A stretch of DNA of 22,563 nucleotides from an uncultured Acetatifactor sp. (lineage in GTDB: Bacteria > Bacillota > Clostridia > Lachnospirales > Lachnospiraceae): NCBI GenBank assembly GCA_947631715.1, contig CANRMK010000004.1, forward strand, positions 1 through 22,563, read 5' to 3'. Positions 1 to 6,989 of this stretch are shown here, piece after piece (position 1 is the first letter of the stretch; each line of letters opens with the position of its first letter). The translations under genes were made by a program, and so were the position numbers. The notes below the pieces were generated by a model, which was given only the letters and a program-made list of their open reading frames with translations, was not told the DNA's origin and did no database searches.

Positions 1-108
1 TTCGCTGACTGCATCGGCCTGTCCGATACAGGCGGTCTGGACTGCCAGCGCCGCCGGTTTGCGTATTACTATGATATCCTGATCCTCATAAAGGATTTCT
101 GTCTTCAA
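1..108 (-). CDS. RluA-family pseudouridine synthase, N-terminal fragment (runs off the window)
   Basis: Only the first 36 codons are inside the window, and no stop is reached. The peptide reads ILYEDQDIIVIRKPAALAVQ, which matches the opening of RluA/RluD-type RNA pseudouridine synthases (usual form YEDexxivvnKPaGxaVq). These enzymes isomerise uridine to pseudouridine in 23S rRNA or tRNA. The catalytic Asp lies further in and cannot be seen. I chose the TTG at 108-106 because a purine-rich GGGGGA ribosome site sits about 5 bases upstream and the family motif begins four residues later. An in-frame GTG at 171-169 would overlap the methyltransferase stop as GTGA, giving 21 extra residues that do not look like the family. 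The gene follows the rsmF-type gene directly, so the two RNA modification genes are probably one operon. Confidence 0.7.
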   Translation of the reverse strand, partial: MKTEILYEDQDIIVIRKPAALAVQTACIGQADAVSE

Positions 109-167
109 TGCTTTTCCCCCGGTCCCATACCCTGATCCTGCTGCATCTGCCAACGGCCGGAAACCTC

Positions 168-1580
168 TCACACGATCCTTAGCCCCCGCGGATAATGGTT
201 TTTCATAATACCTCCCGCCAATTTGCCCCAGCCCAGACTATATCCGTCCACACAGATCAGGTACCAGCCCTTTTCGCCCCCTGCGCTAAAGGTCATTCCG
301 TTCAGATAGTCATACACCAATGGATCCTCCGCGTCAAGGCAGAGCGTATGGACAGCACGATCCGGACTCAGGGCCAGCGCCAGCGCGTGGGAGGGCTCGA
401 AACGGTTCTTCTTCAGCTCCCCCAGATGCAGTCCCTGACGGAGCGTCCTGATTCCCTTGACTGCAGGCATATCTCCTGGCGCAAGGTATAAATTCGCTCC
501 GAAGCGTAAAAAGACCGGCTTATCCCGCAGGCCGACCGCTCTGCAGACCTCTTCCGCAAAGTCTCCGCCGCGCAGATGCAGATTTTCCCGGCAGAACGCC
601 TGAAAATCGCCCAATTCCCTTTCGGATATCCCTGTGACTGTTCCGCCTGGGGGCATCAGGCTTCCCCTGTCTCCCGCCTTTTGCAGGACTGCCGCAAAAT
701 GCCCCTCCCCATGCACCTTATGAGGCCACAGCCGCAGCGTGTATTTTAATTCGGGGCTGCCGTCTCCCCACTCCGGGACACCGTCACAGCCTCCGCCGAA
801 TTTCTTTTTATCGATGGGCAGAAGTTGAAATTCCCGGTGCCTCTGCAGAAAACGGCTGATACTTCCCTCATTTTCCAGAGGGGCAAACGTGCATGTAGAA
901 TACACCAGTCTTCCGCCGGGACGCAGCATTTCCGCCGCATCGTCCAGTATTTCATTCTGACGCTGTGCGCACAGAACATCACTCTGGGAATCCCACTCCC
1001 CGCAGGCCGCGGCATTTTTTCGGAACATTCCCTCCCCGGAGCAGGGCGCATCCACAAGGATTCTGTCGAAATATTCCGGGAACGCTTCCTTTAACCGCTG
1101 CGGCGGTTCGATAGTGACACAGGCGTTACAGATGCCAAGGCGCTCTATATTTTCGGACAGTGCCTTAGCGCGGGCAGGCTGGATCTCATTGCATAACAGG
1201 ATACCCTTTCCCTGCATTTTACCGGCGATTTGAGTACTTTTTCCCCCGGGGGCTGCGCATAAGTCCAGTACCCTCTCCCCAGGCTGCGCTTCCAAAAGCT
1301 CTGCCGGAGCCATAGCACTGGGTTCCTGGATATAATATACTCCTGCCTCGTGGTACGGATACTTCCCGGGCTGAGCTCCCGAATCATAATAGTATCCCCA
1401 TTCCGCCCAGGGCACTCTGCCCGCTTCCCTTTCTTTTTGGATTCCGGACACGCTTCCCCGCTGCTTCAGGGGATTCATCCGGAGAGCATAATAGCGCTCT
1501 CCCTGAAGCGCCTGTACGAACTCCCCGTACTCATCTCCCAGCAGATGCCTCATTCTATTTAGAAATTCCTCCGGAAACAT
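168..1580 (-). CDS. RsmF/NOL1-NOP2-Sun family rRNA (cytosine-C5)-methyltransferase
   Basis: This 470-residue protein is an S-adenosylmethionine-dependent RNA m5C methyltransferase. The SAM-binding motif LDLCAAPGGKST is at residues 105-116. The two family cysteines are in VDAPCSGEGMF (C180) and YSTC (C230); by family knowledge the TC cysteine attacks C6 of the target cytosine and the PC cysteine helps release the product. The C-terminal third includes GELKKNRFEPSHALAL (about 398-413), typical of the RsmF/YebU C-terminal region that follows the catalytic domain. The length fits RsmF-type proteins (about 450-480) and is shorter on the N-terminal side than RsmB. The likely target is 16S rRNA, but the exact base cannot be read from sequence. 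It lies 38 bases after a small unknown gene and directly before an RluA-type gene, which suggests a ribosome-modification operon. Confidence 0.92.
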   Translation of the reverse strand: MFPEEFLNRMRHLLGDEYGEFVQALQGERYYALRMNPLKQRGSVSGIQKEREAGRVPWAEWGYYYDSGAQPGKYPYHEAGVYYIQEPSAMAPAELLEAQPGERVLDLCAAPGGKSTQIAGKMQGKGILLCNEIQPARAKALSENIERLGICNACVTIEPPQRLKEAFPEYFDRILVDAPCSGEGMFRKNAAACGEWDSQSDVLCAQRQNEILDDAAEMLRPGGRLVYSTCTFAPLENEGSISRFLQRHREFQLLPIDKKKFGGGCDGVPEWGDGSPELKYTLRLWPHKVHGEGHFAAVLQKAGDRGSLMPPGGTVTGISERELGDFQAFCRENLHLRGGDFAEEVCRAVGLRDKPVFLRFGANLYLAPGDMPAVKGIRTLRQGLHLGELKKNRFEPSHALALALSPDRAVHTLCLDAEDPLVYDYLNGMTFSAGGEKGWYLICVDGYSLGWGKLAGGIMKNHYPRGLRIV

Positions 1581-1618
1581 TGTCCGCCCTGCCTTTCCCA
1601 GACTGCCGTGCCCTGGCT

Positions 1619-1867
1619 TCAGACCGTTCCCCGGTTTTTCGGCATCTCGCTTTCATACTGATTCAATATACTTTTCAGCTTGTTCAGATCCTTTTCCCAT
1701 TTTTGCTCTACCATTTCCGGCCGATACTGCCGAAAATAGCTGATAGAATAGGGAAGTCCGAAATCCCTCTCCGCATGAAGGACTCTAAGGTTCTTCTGCA
1801 TACGGAGCTCTTTCTGGAGCTGCTGCTCATCCGTTTTCCTTAAAATTCCGCTGTTTCCGTTGATCAT
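1619..1867 (-). CDS. Small charged protein of unknown function (82 aa)
   Basis: I do not recognise this protein. It is 82 residues long, rich in Lys, Glu, Gln and Arg, with no signal peptide or membrane segment. The central stretch (about residues 12-35) and the C-terminal half (about 52-72) look helical and amphipathic. An aromatic FGLPYSISYFRQY segment lies between them. It is called a gene because a good ribosome site (AGAGGTG) sits 5 bases before the ATG, it is on the same strand as its neighbours, and it fills the gap between the response-regulator terminator and the methyltransferase. The 38-base gap to the methyltransferase suggests co-transcription. No convincing sigma-A promoter was found in 1868-2021. 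Confidence 0.6.
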   Translation of the reverse strand: MINGNSGILRKTDEQQLQKELRMQKNLRVLHAERDFGLPYSISYFRQYRPEMVEQKWEKDLNKLKSILNQYESEMPKNRGTV

Positions 1868-2021
1868 ACTGACACCTCTTTTCTGTCGATCCTCCCTTTA
1901 GAACCGATTCCCCCGCAGAAACAGGCAGTTACGTTTCTTTTCAATCATGATAACACATTGTCTTAATTTATACTACTGTTTTTTCAGTTTACTTCCTGCT
2001 GCAGTCGATCCGCTGCCCCAG

Positions 2022-2059
2022 ACAAAAACAAAGGGCAGAGATTTTTCCTATCTCCGCCC
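2022..2059 (-). terminator. Rho-independent terminator of the kinase/regulator operon
   Basis: On the minus strand a 10-bp stem GGGCGGAGAT / ATCTCTGCCC (one G-U pair) with a 7-base loop is followed by TTTGTTTTTG. It begins about 30 bases after the stop of the OmpR-type regulator and separates that operon from the small gene and methyltransferase downstream. Confidence 0.82.
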
Positions 2060-2088
2060 GGCTCCGTCTGTGTGCGCCAAAATCCGTT

Positions 2089-2781
2089 TTACACCTTGAA
2101 CCGATAGCCAACGCCCCATATTGTCTCAATATACTGGGGCTTAGCCGTATCCGCTTCGATCTTCTCCCGGATCTTTTTGATATGCACGGTAACGGTGGCA
2201 ATATCCCCGATAGAATCCATATCCCAGATTTCACGGAACAGCTCTTCCTTCGTGTAAACATGATTGGGATTTTCCGCCAGAAACGTCAGCAGATCGAACT
2301 CCTTGGTGGTAAAGGCTTTCTCCACGCCATCTACATACACCCGTCTGGCTGTTTTGTCAATGCGGATCCCTCTGATCTCCACAATATCATTCTGCGGTTT
2401 CTGGTTGGTCCCTACCAGCCTCTCATAGCGCGCCAGATGGGCTTTTACTCTCGCCACCAGCTCACTGGGGCTGAAAGGCTTTGTCATGTAATCGTCTGCG
2501 CCCAGTCCCAGCCCGCGGATCTTGTCTATATCGTCTTTCTTCGCAGATACCATGAGGATAGGAATGTTCTTTTCTTCTCTTATTTTTCTGCAGACCTCAA
2601 AACCATCCATGCCGGGCAGCATCAGATCCAGGATCACAAGATCATATTCACCGTTCAGAGCTGTTTCCAGCCCCTCGTCCCCTGTATTGCATATGTCTAC
2701 CTGAAAGTCGCTCAACTCAAGGTAGTCTTTCTCCAGATCCGCAATGGCTACTTCGTCTTCTACGATCAAAATTCTGCTCAT
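2089..2781 (-). CDS. OmpR/PhoB-family response regulator
   Basis: This is a 230-residue two-domain regulator. The receiver domain (about 1-120) has the acidic pair E8/D9, phospho-acceptor D52 in ILDLMLPGMDG, S79 in MVSA and K101 in TKPF, so it should be phosphorylatable. The C-terminal winged-helix DNA-binding domain (about 133-230) has TTKEFDLLTFLAENPNHVYT and ends in ETIWGVGYRFKV, the family signature. It follows the sensor kinase gene after a 46-base gap and ends before a strong terminator, so the two form one operon with the kinase first. Its partner is almost certainly that kinase. The signal and target genes cannot be read from sequence; the TTGAC double repeat of the other two-component system in this window was not seen upstream of this operon. 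Confidence 0.93.
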   Translation of the reverse strand: MSRILIVEDEVAIADLEKDYLELSDFQVDICNTGDEGLETALNGEYDLVILDLMLPGMDGFEVCRKIREEKNIPILMVSAKKDDIDKIRGLGLGADDYMTKPFSPSELVARVKAHLARYERLVGTNQKPQNDIVEIRGIRIDKTARRVYVDGVEKAFTTKEFDLLTFLAENPNHVYTKEELFREIWDMDSIGDIATVTVHIKKIREKIEADTAKPQYIETIWGVGYRFKV

Positions 2782-2827
2782 GTCAGCCTCCGCTCTGCCC
2801 TTTCAGGCATATTTTGATGAAATTCTT

Positions 2828-4315
2828 CTATGTCCGCTTTTCTTTTTCCGACTGCAGTTCAATATACTTTCTCAGTACAAAATGGATACAGGTGCCCTCT
2901 CCCTCTTTGCTGGTAGCCCAGATATATCCTCCGTGATCCTCGATGATCTTTTTTACAATGGACAGCCCAATGCCGCTTCCGCCCTGAGCGGAATTCCGCG
3001 ATGCATCTGTGCGGTAAAAACGCTCAAATATCCTGGGCACATCTTTCTGGGCGATGCCCTTTCCGTTGTCTTCGATCTCCACCCGTATGGAGTCCGTCTC
3101 ATCCAGTATGCGGATATCTATGATGCCGTGGGACTTATCCATATATTTCACGCTGTTGCTGATGATATTATTGATCACCTTTTTCATCTGCTCCGGATCT
3201 GCGATGACAAGCGTGCCGGGCTGAGCCAGATTCGTATAATTTAACTGGATATTCTTTGACTCCAGATCCAGTCCCACCTCTTCCACACAGTCTCCAAAGT
3301 AGTCTGCCACATCAATGCGGTGGTAATTATAAGGAATCCTGTTACTGTCAATGCCGGAATAGTATGTCAATTCATTGATCAGACGTTCCATATCATTGGC
3401 TTTGTTATATATGGTCTTGATGTAGCGGTCCATCTTCTCCGGCGTGTTGGTAACGCCGTCCATGATTCCCTCCACATATCCCTTGATAGCAGTGATGGGC
3501 GTCTTTAGATCATGGGAGATATTACTGATAAACTCCTTGTTCTGTTTCTCATGCTCTTTATTTTCCTCCGTGGACTCTTTCAGGCGAAGCCGCATGTCCT
3601 CATAATTGCGGTAGAGGTCTCCGATCTCGCCCTTGACGTCCGTCTCCAGAGCATACTCAAAATTTCCGTCCTTGATCTCCTGCATGGCGCCGTTCAGTTC
3701 GCTGATGGGATCGAACACACTCTTGTGGATCCATTGTGTGAGCATGATTCCCGTAAAAATCAGGATCAGGAGGATCGCCACGACCATATCTATCAGAAGA
3801 TGTCTTGAGATCAGCACATTCACGCGGGAAACCACGAACACCCTGCCCTGGCTCCCATCCGGAAACAGAAAGTCGATCTTTTTTACAAATTTATTATATT
3901 CGTCATAGTAAATGCCGGAATCCTCCGAGGTCTCTCCCTCGCCATAGCCCGGCAGCTTCGGCAGAATGATCCTGGCCGCTTCTTCATTTCCAGTATAATA
4001 GATCTCTTCTCCCCTGCATACGATGATATAAGTGGCCCGCCGCATAATCTGAGAGCTTACCTGTTCCAGATATTCCCTGTCCGCCAGCTTCGCCGGATCC
4101 TTTCTGGCCTGTTCCAGCAGGACCTGATAAATCTCCTCCGTGATGTCAGCGACATCCTGCATATTTTCCGACACGTCTGTCATTCTGCCGAAAGGCATTT
4201 CCCTCTGGGCGCCGGTCAGATAAAGTCCGATCCCGCAGAAAGCGAGAGTTATCAATACCAGCGGCAGTACAATTATGATGATCAGCGTGACTCTAAGCCT
4301 TGTCTTGAATTTCAT
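2828..4315 (-). CDS. Membrane sensor histidine kinase (HAMP, HisKA, HATPase)
   Basis: A 495-residue kinase. TM1 is at about 10-34, an extracytoplasmic sensor domain of roughly 135 residues follows, and TM2 is at about 173-194. HAMP runs over about 195-247. The phospho-acceptor is H268 in ISNISHDLKTPITAIKGY. The catalytic domain shows the N box (NNIISNSVKYMD), G1 (EDNGKG, 415-420) and G2 (GGSGIGLS). An open frame extends to 4384, but the ATG at 4315 is preferred: GAGGA lies 5 bases upstream and the hydrophobic helix starts directly after MKFKTRLR. The outer domain has no family I can name. The regulator lies 46 bases downstream. The promoter is somewhere in 4316-4440; several weak -35/-10 pairs exist there and none is convincing. 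Confidence 0.92.
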   Translation of the reverse strand: MKFKTRLRVTLIIIIVLPLVLITLAFCGIGLYLTGAQREMPFGRMTDVSENMQDVADITEEIYQVLLEQARKDPAKLADREYLEQVSSQIMRRATYIIVCRGEEIYYTGNEEAARIILPKLPGYGEGETSEDSGIYYDEYNKFVKKIDFLFPDGSQGRVFVVSRVNVLISRHLLIDMVVAILLILIFTGIMLTQWIHKSVFDPISELNGAMQEIKDGNFEYALETDVKGEIGDLYRNYEDMRLRLKESTEENKEHEKQNKEFISNISHDLKTPITAIKGYVEGIMDGVTNTPEKMDRYIKTIYNKANDMERLINELTYYSGIDSNRIPYNYHRIDVADYFGDCVEEVGLDLESKNIQLNYTNLAQPGTLVIADPEQMKKVINNIISNSVKYMDKSHGIIDIRILDETDSIRVEIEDNGKGIAQKDVPRIFERFYRTDASRNSAQGGSGIGLSIVKKIIEDHGGYIWATSKEGEGTCIHFVLRKYIELQSEKEKRT

Positions 4316-4437
4316 GACATTCCTCAGCAATTTCCGCCCGATCCGTAAGGCGGCTTCCCCTCTTATACATCTATATCTTACCACATATTTGCACCAAAAG
4401 TGTAAATTGTACGGGATAATATCATTAAAAAAATCTA

Positions 4438-4451
4438 AACTTCGCGAAGTT
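4438..4451. promoter_or_regulatory. 14-bp perfect palindrome, candidate operator
   Basis: AACTTCGCGAAGTT is a perfect 14-bp inverted repeat without spacer, 21 bases upstream of the rubrerythrin -35 box. It lies between that gene and the divergent sensor-kinase operon, so a dimeric regulator bound here could affect either. It is not a PerR box or any operator I can name. Confidence 0.5.
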
Positions 4452-4472
4452 GTAAAATTTTAGTAAAAGCTG

Positions 4473-4502
4473 TTGACAGGCCCGGATTAAAATTCTTATA
4501 AT
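4473..4502 (+). promoter_or_regulatory. Sigma-A promoter of the rubrerythrin gene
   Basis: TTGACA (4473-4478) and TATAAT (4497-4502) are both perfect consensus hexamers with an 18-bp spacer. Transcription should start near 4509, giving a leader of about 30 bases. This is the closest to consensus of the promoters in the window, which fits an abundant protein. Confidence 0.85.
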
Positions 4503-4540
4503 CTAAAGAGTACTAAATATCCAGTAAAGGAGAAAACACT

Positions 4541-5080
4541 ATGAAATTTGTATGTCAGGTATGCGGTTATGTTTACGAAGGAGACGAAGCGCCGGCCGAG
4601 TGCCCGATCTGCCATGCTCCCGCTGAAAAGTTCACGGCTCAGTCCGGTGAGAAGACCTGGGCTGCCGAGCACGTGGTAGGAGTCGCAAAGGGAGTTCCCG
4701 AAGATATCCTGAAAGATCTGCGGGCAAACTTTGATGGCGAGTGTTCTGAAGTCGGCATGTATCTTGCAATGTCCAGAGTAGCTTTCAGAGAGGGCTATCC
4801 GGAAATCGGTATGTACTGGGAGAAGGCTGCTTACGAGGAAGCCGAGCATGCTGCAAAGTTCGCAGAGCTGCTGGGTGAGGTTGTTACCGATTCTACCAAG
4901 AAGAACCTGGAGATGAGAGTGGATGCCGAGAACGGCGCTACCGCCGGAAAGACCGATCTTGCCAAGAGGGCAAAGGATCTTGGTCTGGACGCGATCCACG
5001 ACACCGTACATGAAATGGCAAGAGACGAGGCCAGACACGGCAAGGCGTTCGAGGGACTGTTGAAGAGATATTTCGGGTAA
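4541..5080 (+). CDS. Reverse rubrerythrin (N-terminal rubredoxin domain plus ferritin-like di-iron domain)
   Basis: A 179-residue non-haem iron protein with the domains in the reverse order of classical rubrerythrin. The rubredoxin-type Fe(Cys)4 site is at the N terminus: C5-x2-C8 (CQVCGYVY) and C21-x2-C24 (CPICHAP). A four-helix ferritin-like domain follows, with carboxylate/His iron ligands in GECSEVGMY (about 67-73), EEAEHA (about 99-104) and HEMARDEARH (E158, E163, H166). Family members reduce hydrogen peroxide and oxygen using electrons from NADH through rubredoxin-type carriers, protecting anaerobes from oxygen. The ribosome site AAAGGAG lies about 8 bases before the ATG. The gene stands alone between its own promoter and terminator. 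It is cytoplasmic, with no signal peptide. Confidence 0.94.
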   Translation: MKFVCQVCGYVYEGDEAPAECPICHAPAEKFTAQSGEKTWAAEHVVGVAKGVPEDILKDLRANFDGECSEVGMYLAMSRVAFREGYPEIGMYWEKAAYEEAEHAAKFAELLGEVVTDSTKKNLEMRVDAENGATAGKTDLAKRAKDLGLDAIHDTVHEMARDEARHGKAFEGLLKRYFG

Positions 5081-5111
5081 TAAAAATTCCGGAATCATGA
5101 AGAATGAGGAG

Positions 5112-5143
5112 CAGGGCGGCATCCATGAGCTGCCCTGTTTTTT
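5112..5143 (+). terminator. Rho-independent terminator of the rubrerythrin gene
   Basis: CAGGGCGGC and GCTGCCCTG form a 9-bp stem with one mismatch and an 8-base loop, followed by TTTTTT. The end of the T-run touches the stop codon of the convergent heavy-metal-binding gene. On the other strand there is no T-tract, so it looks one-directional. Confidence 0.8.
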
Positions 5144-5504
5144 ACTGCCGCTCTACTTTCACCGCATCATAGCCGGTCCTGACAACGATTTTTTTCAATA
5201 CCTCCTCCGGCGTTTCCGCCTTAGCCCTGACCAGAGCAGTCTTCCTGCCCAGATTTACCCTTGCGTAAAATTCTCCTGCGGCATGGAACGCGTTCTCCAC
5301 CCGAACGGCACAATTCTTACAGGTCATGCCCTCTATCTCCACCTTATAAACATAGGGATAGTGAGACAGATCCGAATCTGCCGGCCCCTGCCTCCTTACC
5401 GTATCGCCGCCTCCGCAGCACCCCTGGGAAAGCTTTTTCCGGTAGCTGAACGCTGCATAAACGCTAATCAAAAACAATCCTGCAATGATAATTACTGTCG
5501 CCAT
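5142..5504 (-). CDS. Membrane-anchored heavy-metal-associated (HMA) domain protein
   Basis: A 120-residue protein in two parts. Residues 1-20 form one membrane helix (ATVIIIAGLFLISVYAAF), followed by basic residues and GCCGGGD at about 28-34. This start resembles the short FeoB-associated Cys-rich membrane proteins. Residues about 50-118 are an HMA domain with the metal site GMTCKNC (about 59-65), normally a carrier for Cu(I) or other soft metals, and a C-terminal GYDAVKVE strand. The HMA part should face the cytoplasm. The role is probably metal delivery or buffering at the membrane; the metal is not known. The start is supported by GGGAGG about 9 bases before the ATG. It is monocistronic, with a strong promoter at 5582-5610. 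No P-type ATPase or feoB gene lies nearby. Confidence 0.85.
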   Translation of the reverse strand: MATVIIIAGLFLISVYAAFSYRKKLSQGCCGGGDTVRRQGPADSDLSHYPYVYKVEIEGMTCKNCAVRVENAFHAAGEFYARVNLGRKTALVRAKAETPEEVLKKIVVRTGYDAVKVERQ

Positions 5505-5547
5505 ATTGAGATCCCTCCCATTCTCATTTATCCCCGTATTGCTATAC

Positions 5548-5557
5548 TACATCTGTT
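5548..5557. promoter_or_regulatory. CopY-box-like element in the HMA gene leader
   Basis: TACATCTGTT differs at the last base from the cop-box form TACANNTGTA recognised by CopY-type repressors, and its ACA/TGT core is symmetric. It lies about 20 bases downstream of the predicted start. The motif is short enough to occur by chance, so this is a suggestion based mainly on the metal-binding gene beside it. Confidence 0.25.
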
Positions 5558-5581
5558 AGTCTTCCCTAACTTCATAATCCG

Positions 5582-5610
5582 ATCATAAAAAAATTTTCCG
5601 CTTTTGTCAA
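5582..5610 (-). promoter_or_regulatory. Sigma-A promoter of the HMA-domain gene
   Basis: On the minus strand TTGACA (5610-5605) and TATGAT (5587-5582) are separated by exactly 17 bp. The start should be near 5575, giving a leader of about 70 bases. The promoter is back-to-back with the luxS promoter region. Confidence 0.75.
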
Positions 5611-5642
5611 GTGTCCGGCTTTTCTTTCCTGTCAAATTAGTG

Positions 5643-5648
5643 TATACT
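5643..5648 (+). promoter_or_regulatory. Candidate -10 box of luxS
   Basis: TATACT lies 43 bases upstream of the luxS start. No good -35 hexamer is present 16-18 bp upstream (TTTTCT at 17 bp), so the promoter may be weak or helped by an activator. Confidence 0.35.
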
Positions 5649-5690
5649 GAATACGCAAAAAGAAAAGTTGCCACAGAAAGGATTTCAAAT

Positions 5691-6170
5691 ATGGAAAAAA
5701 TAGCAAGCTTTACCATCGACCACATAAAACTCCAGCCCGGAATATATGTGTCACGAAAGGATACTGTCGGCGCCGAAGTGATCACAACCTTTGATCTGCG
5801 CATGACCAGTCCCAACGAAGAACCCGTCATGAATACCGCCGAGGTCCATACGATCGAACACCTTGGCGCAACTTTCCTGCGCAATCATCCCCAGTATAAG
5901 GACAGGACGATCTATTTCGGCCCTATGGGCTGCCGCACAGGCTTCTATCTGCTGCTTGCGGGCGATCTCAGCTCCCGGGACATTGTGCCCCTGATCAGGG
6001 AAATGTACGAATTTATCCGGGATTTTGAGGGACAGGTTCCCGGAGCGGACCCGAAAGACTGCGGCAATTATTTGGATATGAACCTGGGAATGGCAAAATA
6101 CCTAGCAAAAAAATATCTGGAGGAAGTTCTTGACCGCATAGATGACAGCAGACTGATCTATCCTCAGTAA
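5691..6170 (+). CDS. luxS: S-ribosylhomocysteine lyase LuxS (AI-2 synthesis)
   Basis: A 159-residue metalloenzyme that cleaves S-ribosylhomocysteine to homocysteine and DPD, the precursor of autoinducer 2. All key residues are present: metal ligands H53 and H57 in HTIEH and C124 in PKDCGNY, general base E56, and catalytic C81 in MGCRTGFY. The length equals the family norm of about 155-160. The open frame extends to 5604, but the ATG at 5691 is preferred because the protein start MEKIASFTIDH is typical and AGAAAGGA lies 8 bases upstream. The next gene, pfs, makes the substrate, so the two catalyse consecutive steps of the activated methyl cycle. The gap of about 100 bases holds no clear terminator, so co-transcription is likely. 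Confidence 0.97.
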   Translation: MEKIASFTIDHIKLQPGIYVSRKDTVGAEVITTFDLRMTSPNEEPVMNTAEVHTIEHLGATFLRNHPQYKDRTIYFGPMGCRTGFYLLLAGDLSSRDIVPLIREMYEFIRDFEGQVPGADPKDCGNYLDMNLGMAKYLAKKYLEEVLDRIDDSRLIYPQ

Positions 6171-6271
6171 ACTTATCAGGACATTATCAGGGCATAGATC
6201 CTCCCCCTGTGATTTTTGTCAGCCACACAACGCCCTCACGGCAGAACAATATAGACAGGAGCATTCAGAAT

Positions 6272-6970
6272 ATGAGTAAAATCGGAATTATCGGCGCTAT
6301 GGAACTGGAAGTGGAATCTCTGAAAGCAGAAATGACGGTCTCAAAGGTGGAAAAAAAGGCCGGAATGGAATTTTTCGAGGGAACCTTAAGCGGCGCCAAT
6401 GTGGTCATCGTCCGCAGCGGGGTGGGCAAGGTAAACGCCGCTATGTGCGTACAGCTGCTGGCAGATCTGTTTCAGGTCACGCACATAATCAATACAGGCG
6501 TTGCGGGCTCTTTGAATGCAGAATTGAATATCGGCGATATTCTGATCTCCACGGACGCTCTGTATCATGATGTAGATGCGACCATTTTCGGCTATCAGCC
6601 GGGCGAAGTCCCTCAGCTTGGACGCCGGGAGTTTCCGGCAGACAGACGCTTAGCCGAACTTGCAAAGGCGGCCTGTGAAAAAACAAACTCTGATATCCGG
6701 GCCGTTTTTGGCAGAGTGGTAAGCGGCGATCAGTTCATTTCCAGCAAAGAGGTGAAGAAACGCCTTATCGAACAGTTCGCCGGTGACTGCACGGAAATGG
6801 AAGGAGCCGCCATCGCTCAGAGCGCCTACCTGAATCAGATCCCTTTTATCATTATCCGCGCCATCTCTGACAAGGCAGATGACAGCTCGGAAATGGAATA
6901 TCCTGTCTTTGAAGCCGCCGCTGCCAGACATTCGGCTGCACTGGTAAAAGAAATGGTCCGGAATATTTAA
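6272..6970 (+). CDS. mtnN: 5'-methylthioadenosine/S-adenosylhomocysteine nucleosidase (Pfs/MtnN)
   Basis: A 232-residue nucleosidase that removes adenine from S-adenosylhomocysteine and 5'-methylthioadenosine. It gives S-ribosylhomocysteine for LuxS and methylthioribose for methionine salvage. Visible family motifs are IGIIGAMELEVE at the N terminus (E13 is the water-activating Glu), NTGVAGSL (74-81), VSGDQFI, CTEMEGAAIAQ (173-183, ribose and purine binding) and AISDKAD with the catalytic Asp at 200. The ATG at 6272 is preferred over an in-frame ATG at 6209 because AGGAG lies 10 bases upstream and the protein then begins at the usual MSKIGIIGAM. The stop codon is inside the loop of its terminator. 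Confidence 0.97.
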   Translation: MSKIGIIGAMELEVESLKAEMTVSKVEKKAGMEFFEGTLSGANVVIVRSGVGKVNAAMCVQLLADLFQVTHIINTGVAGSLNAELNIGDILISTDALYHDVDATIFGYQPGEVPQLGRREFPADRRLAELAKAACEKTNSDIRAVFGRVVSGDQFISSKEVKKRLIEQFAGDCTEMEGAAIAQSAYLNQIPFIIIRAISDKADDSSEMEYPVFEAAAARHSAALVKEMVRNI

Positions 6971-6985
6971 ATTCCGGACCTTTTT
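6955..6985 (+). terminator. Rho-independent terminator of luxS-pfs
   Basis: GGTCCGGAAT and ATTCCGGACC form a perfect 10-bp stem with loop ATTTAA, followed by TTTTT. The loop contains the pfs stop codon, so the 5' arm codes for the last residues of the enzyme. The GtrA-family gene ends just beyond, on the opposite strand. Confidence 0.88.
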
Positions 6986-6989
6986 GGCT

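Noticed and set aside
4316..4440. Promoter of the first kinase operon
   Set aside because: TTTACA and TTGGTG could serve as -35 boxes on the minus strand, but neither pairs with a good -10 at 16-18 bp, so none is reported.
4496..5122. Open frame of 208 codons on the minus strand opposite the rubrerythrin gene
   Set aside because: Its end lies within the rubrerythrin promoter region, and the plus-strand gene has full metal-site motifs.
6171..6271. Possible SAM/SAH riboswitch between luxS and pfs
   Set aside because: The 101-base gap has no recognisable S-box or SAH aptamer core and no terminator hairpin.
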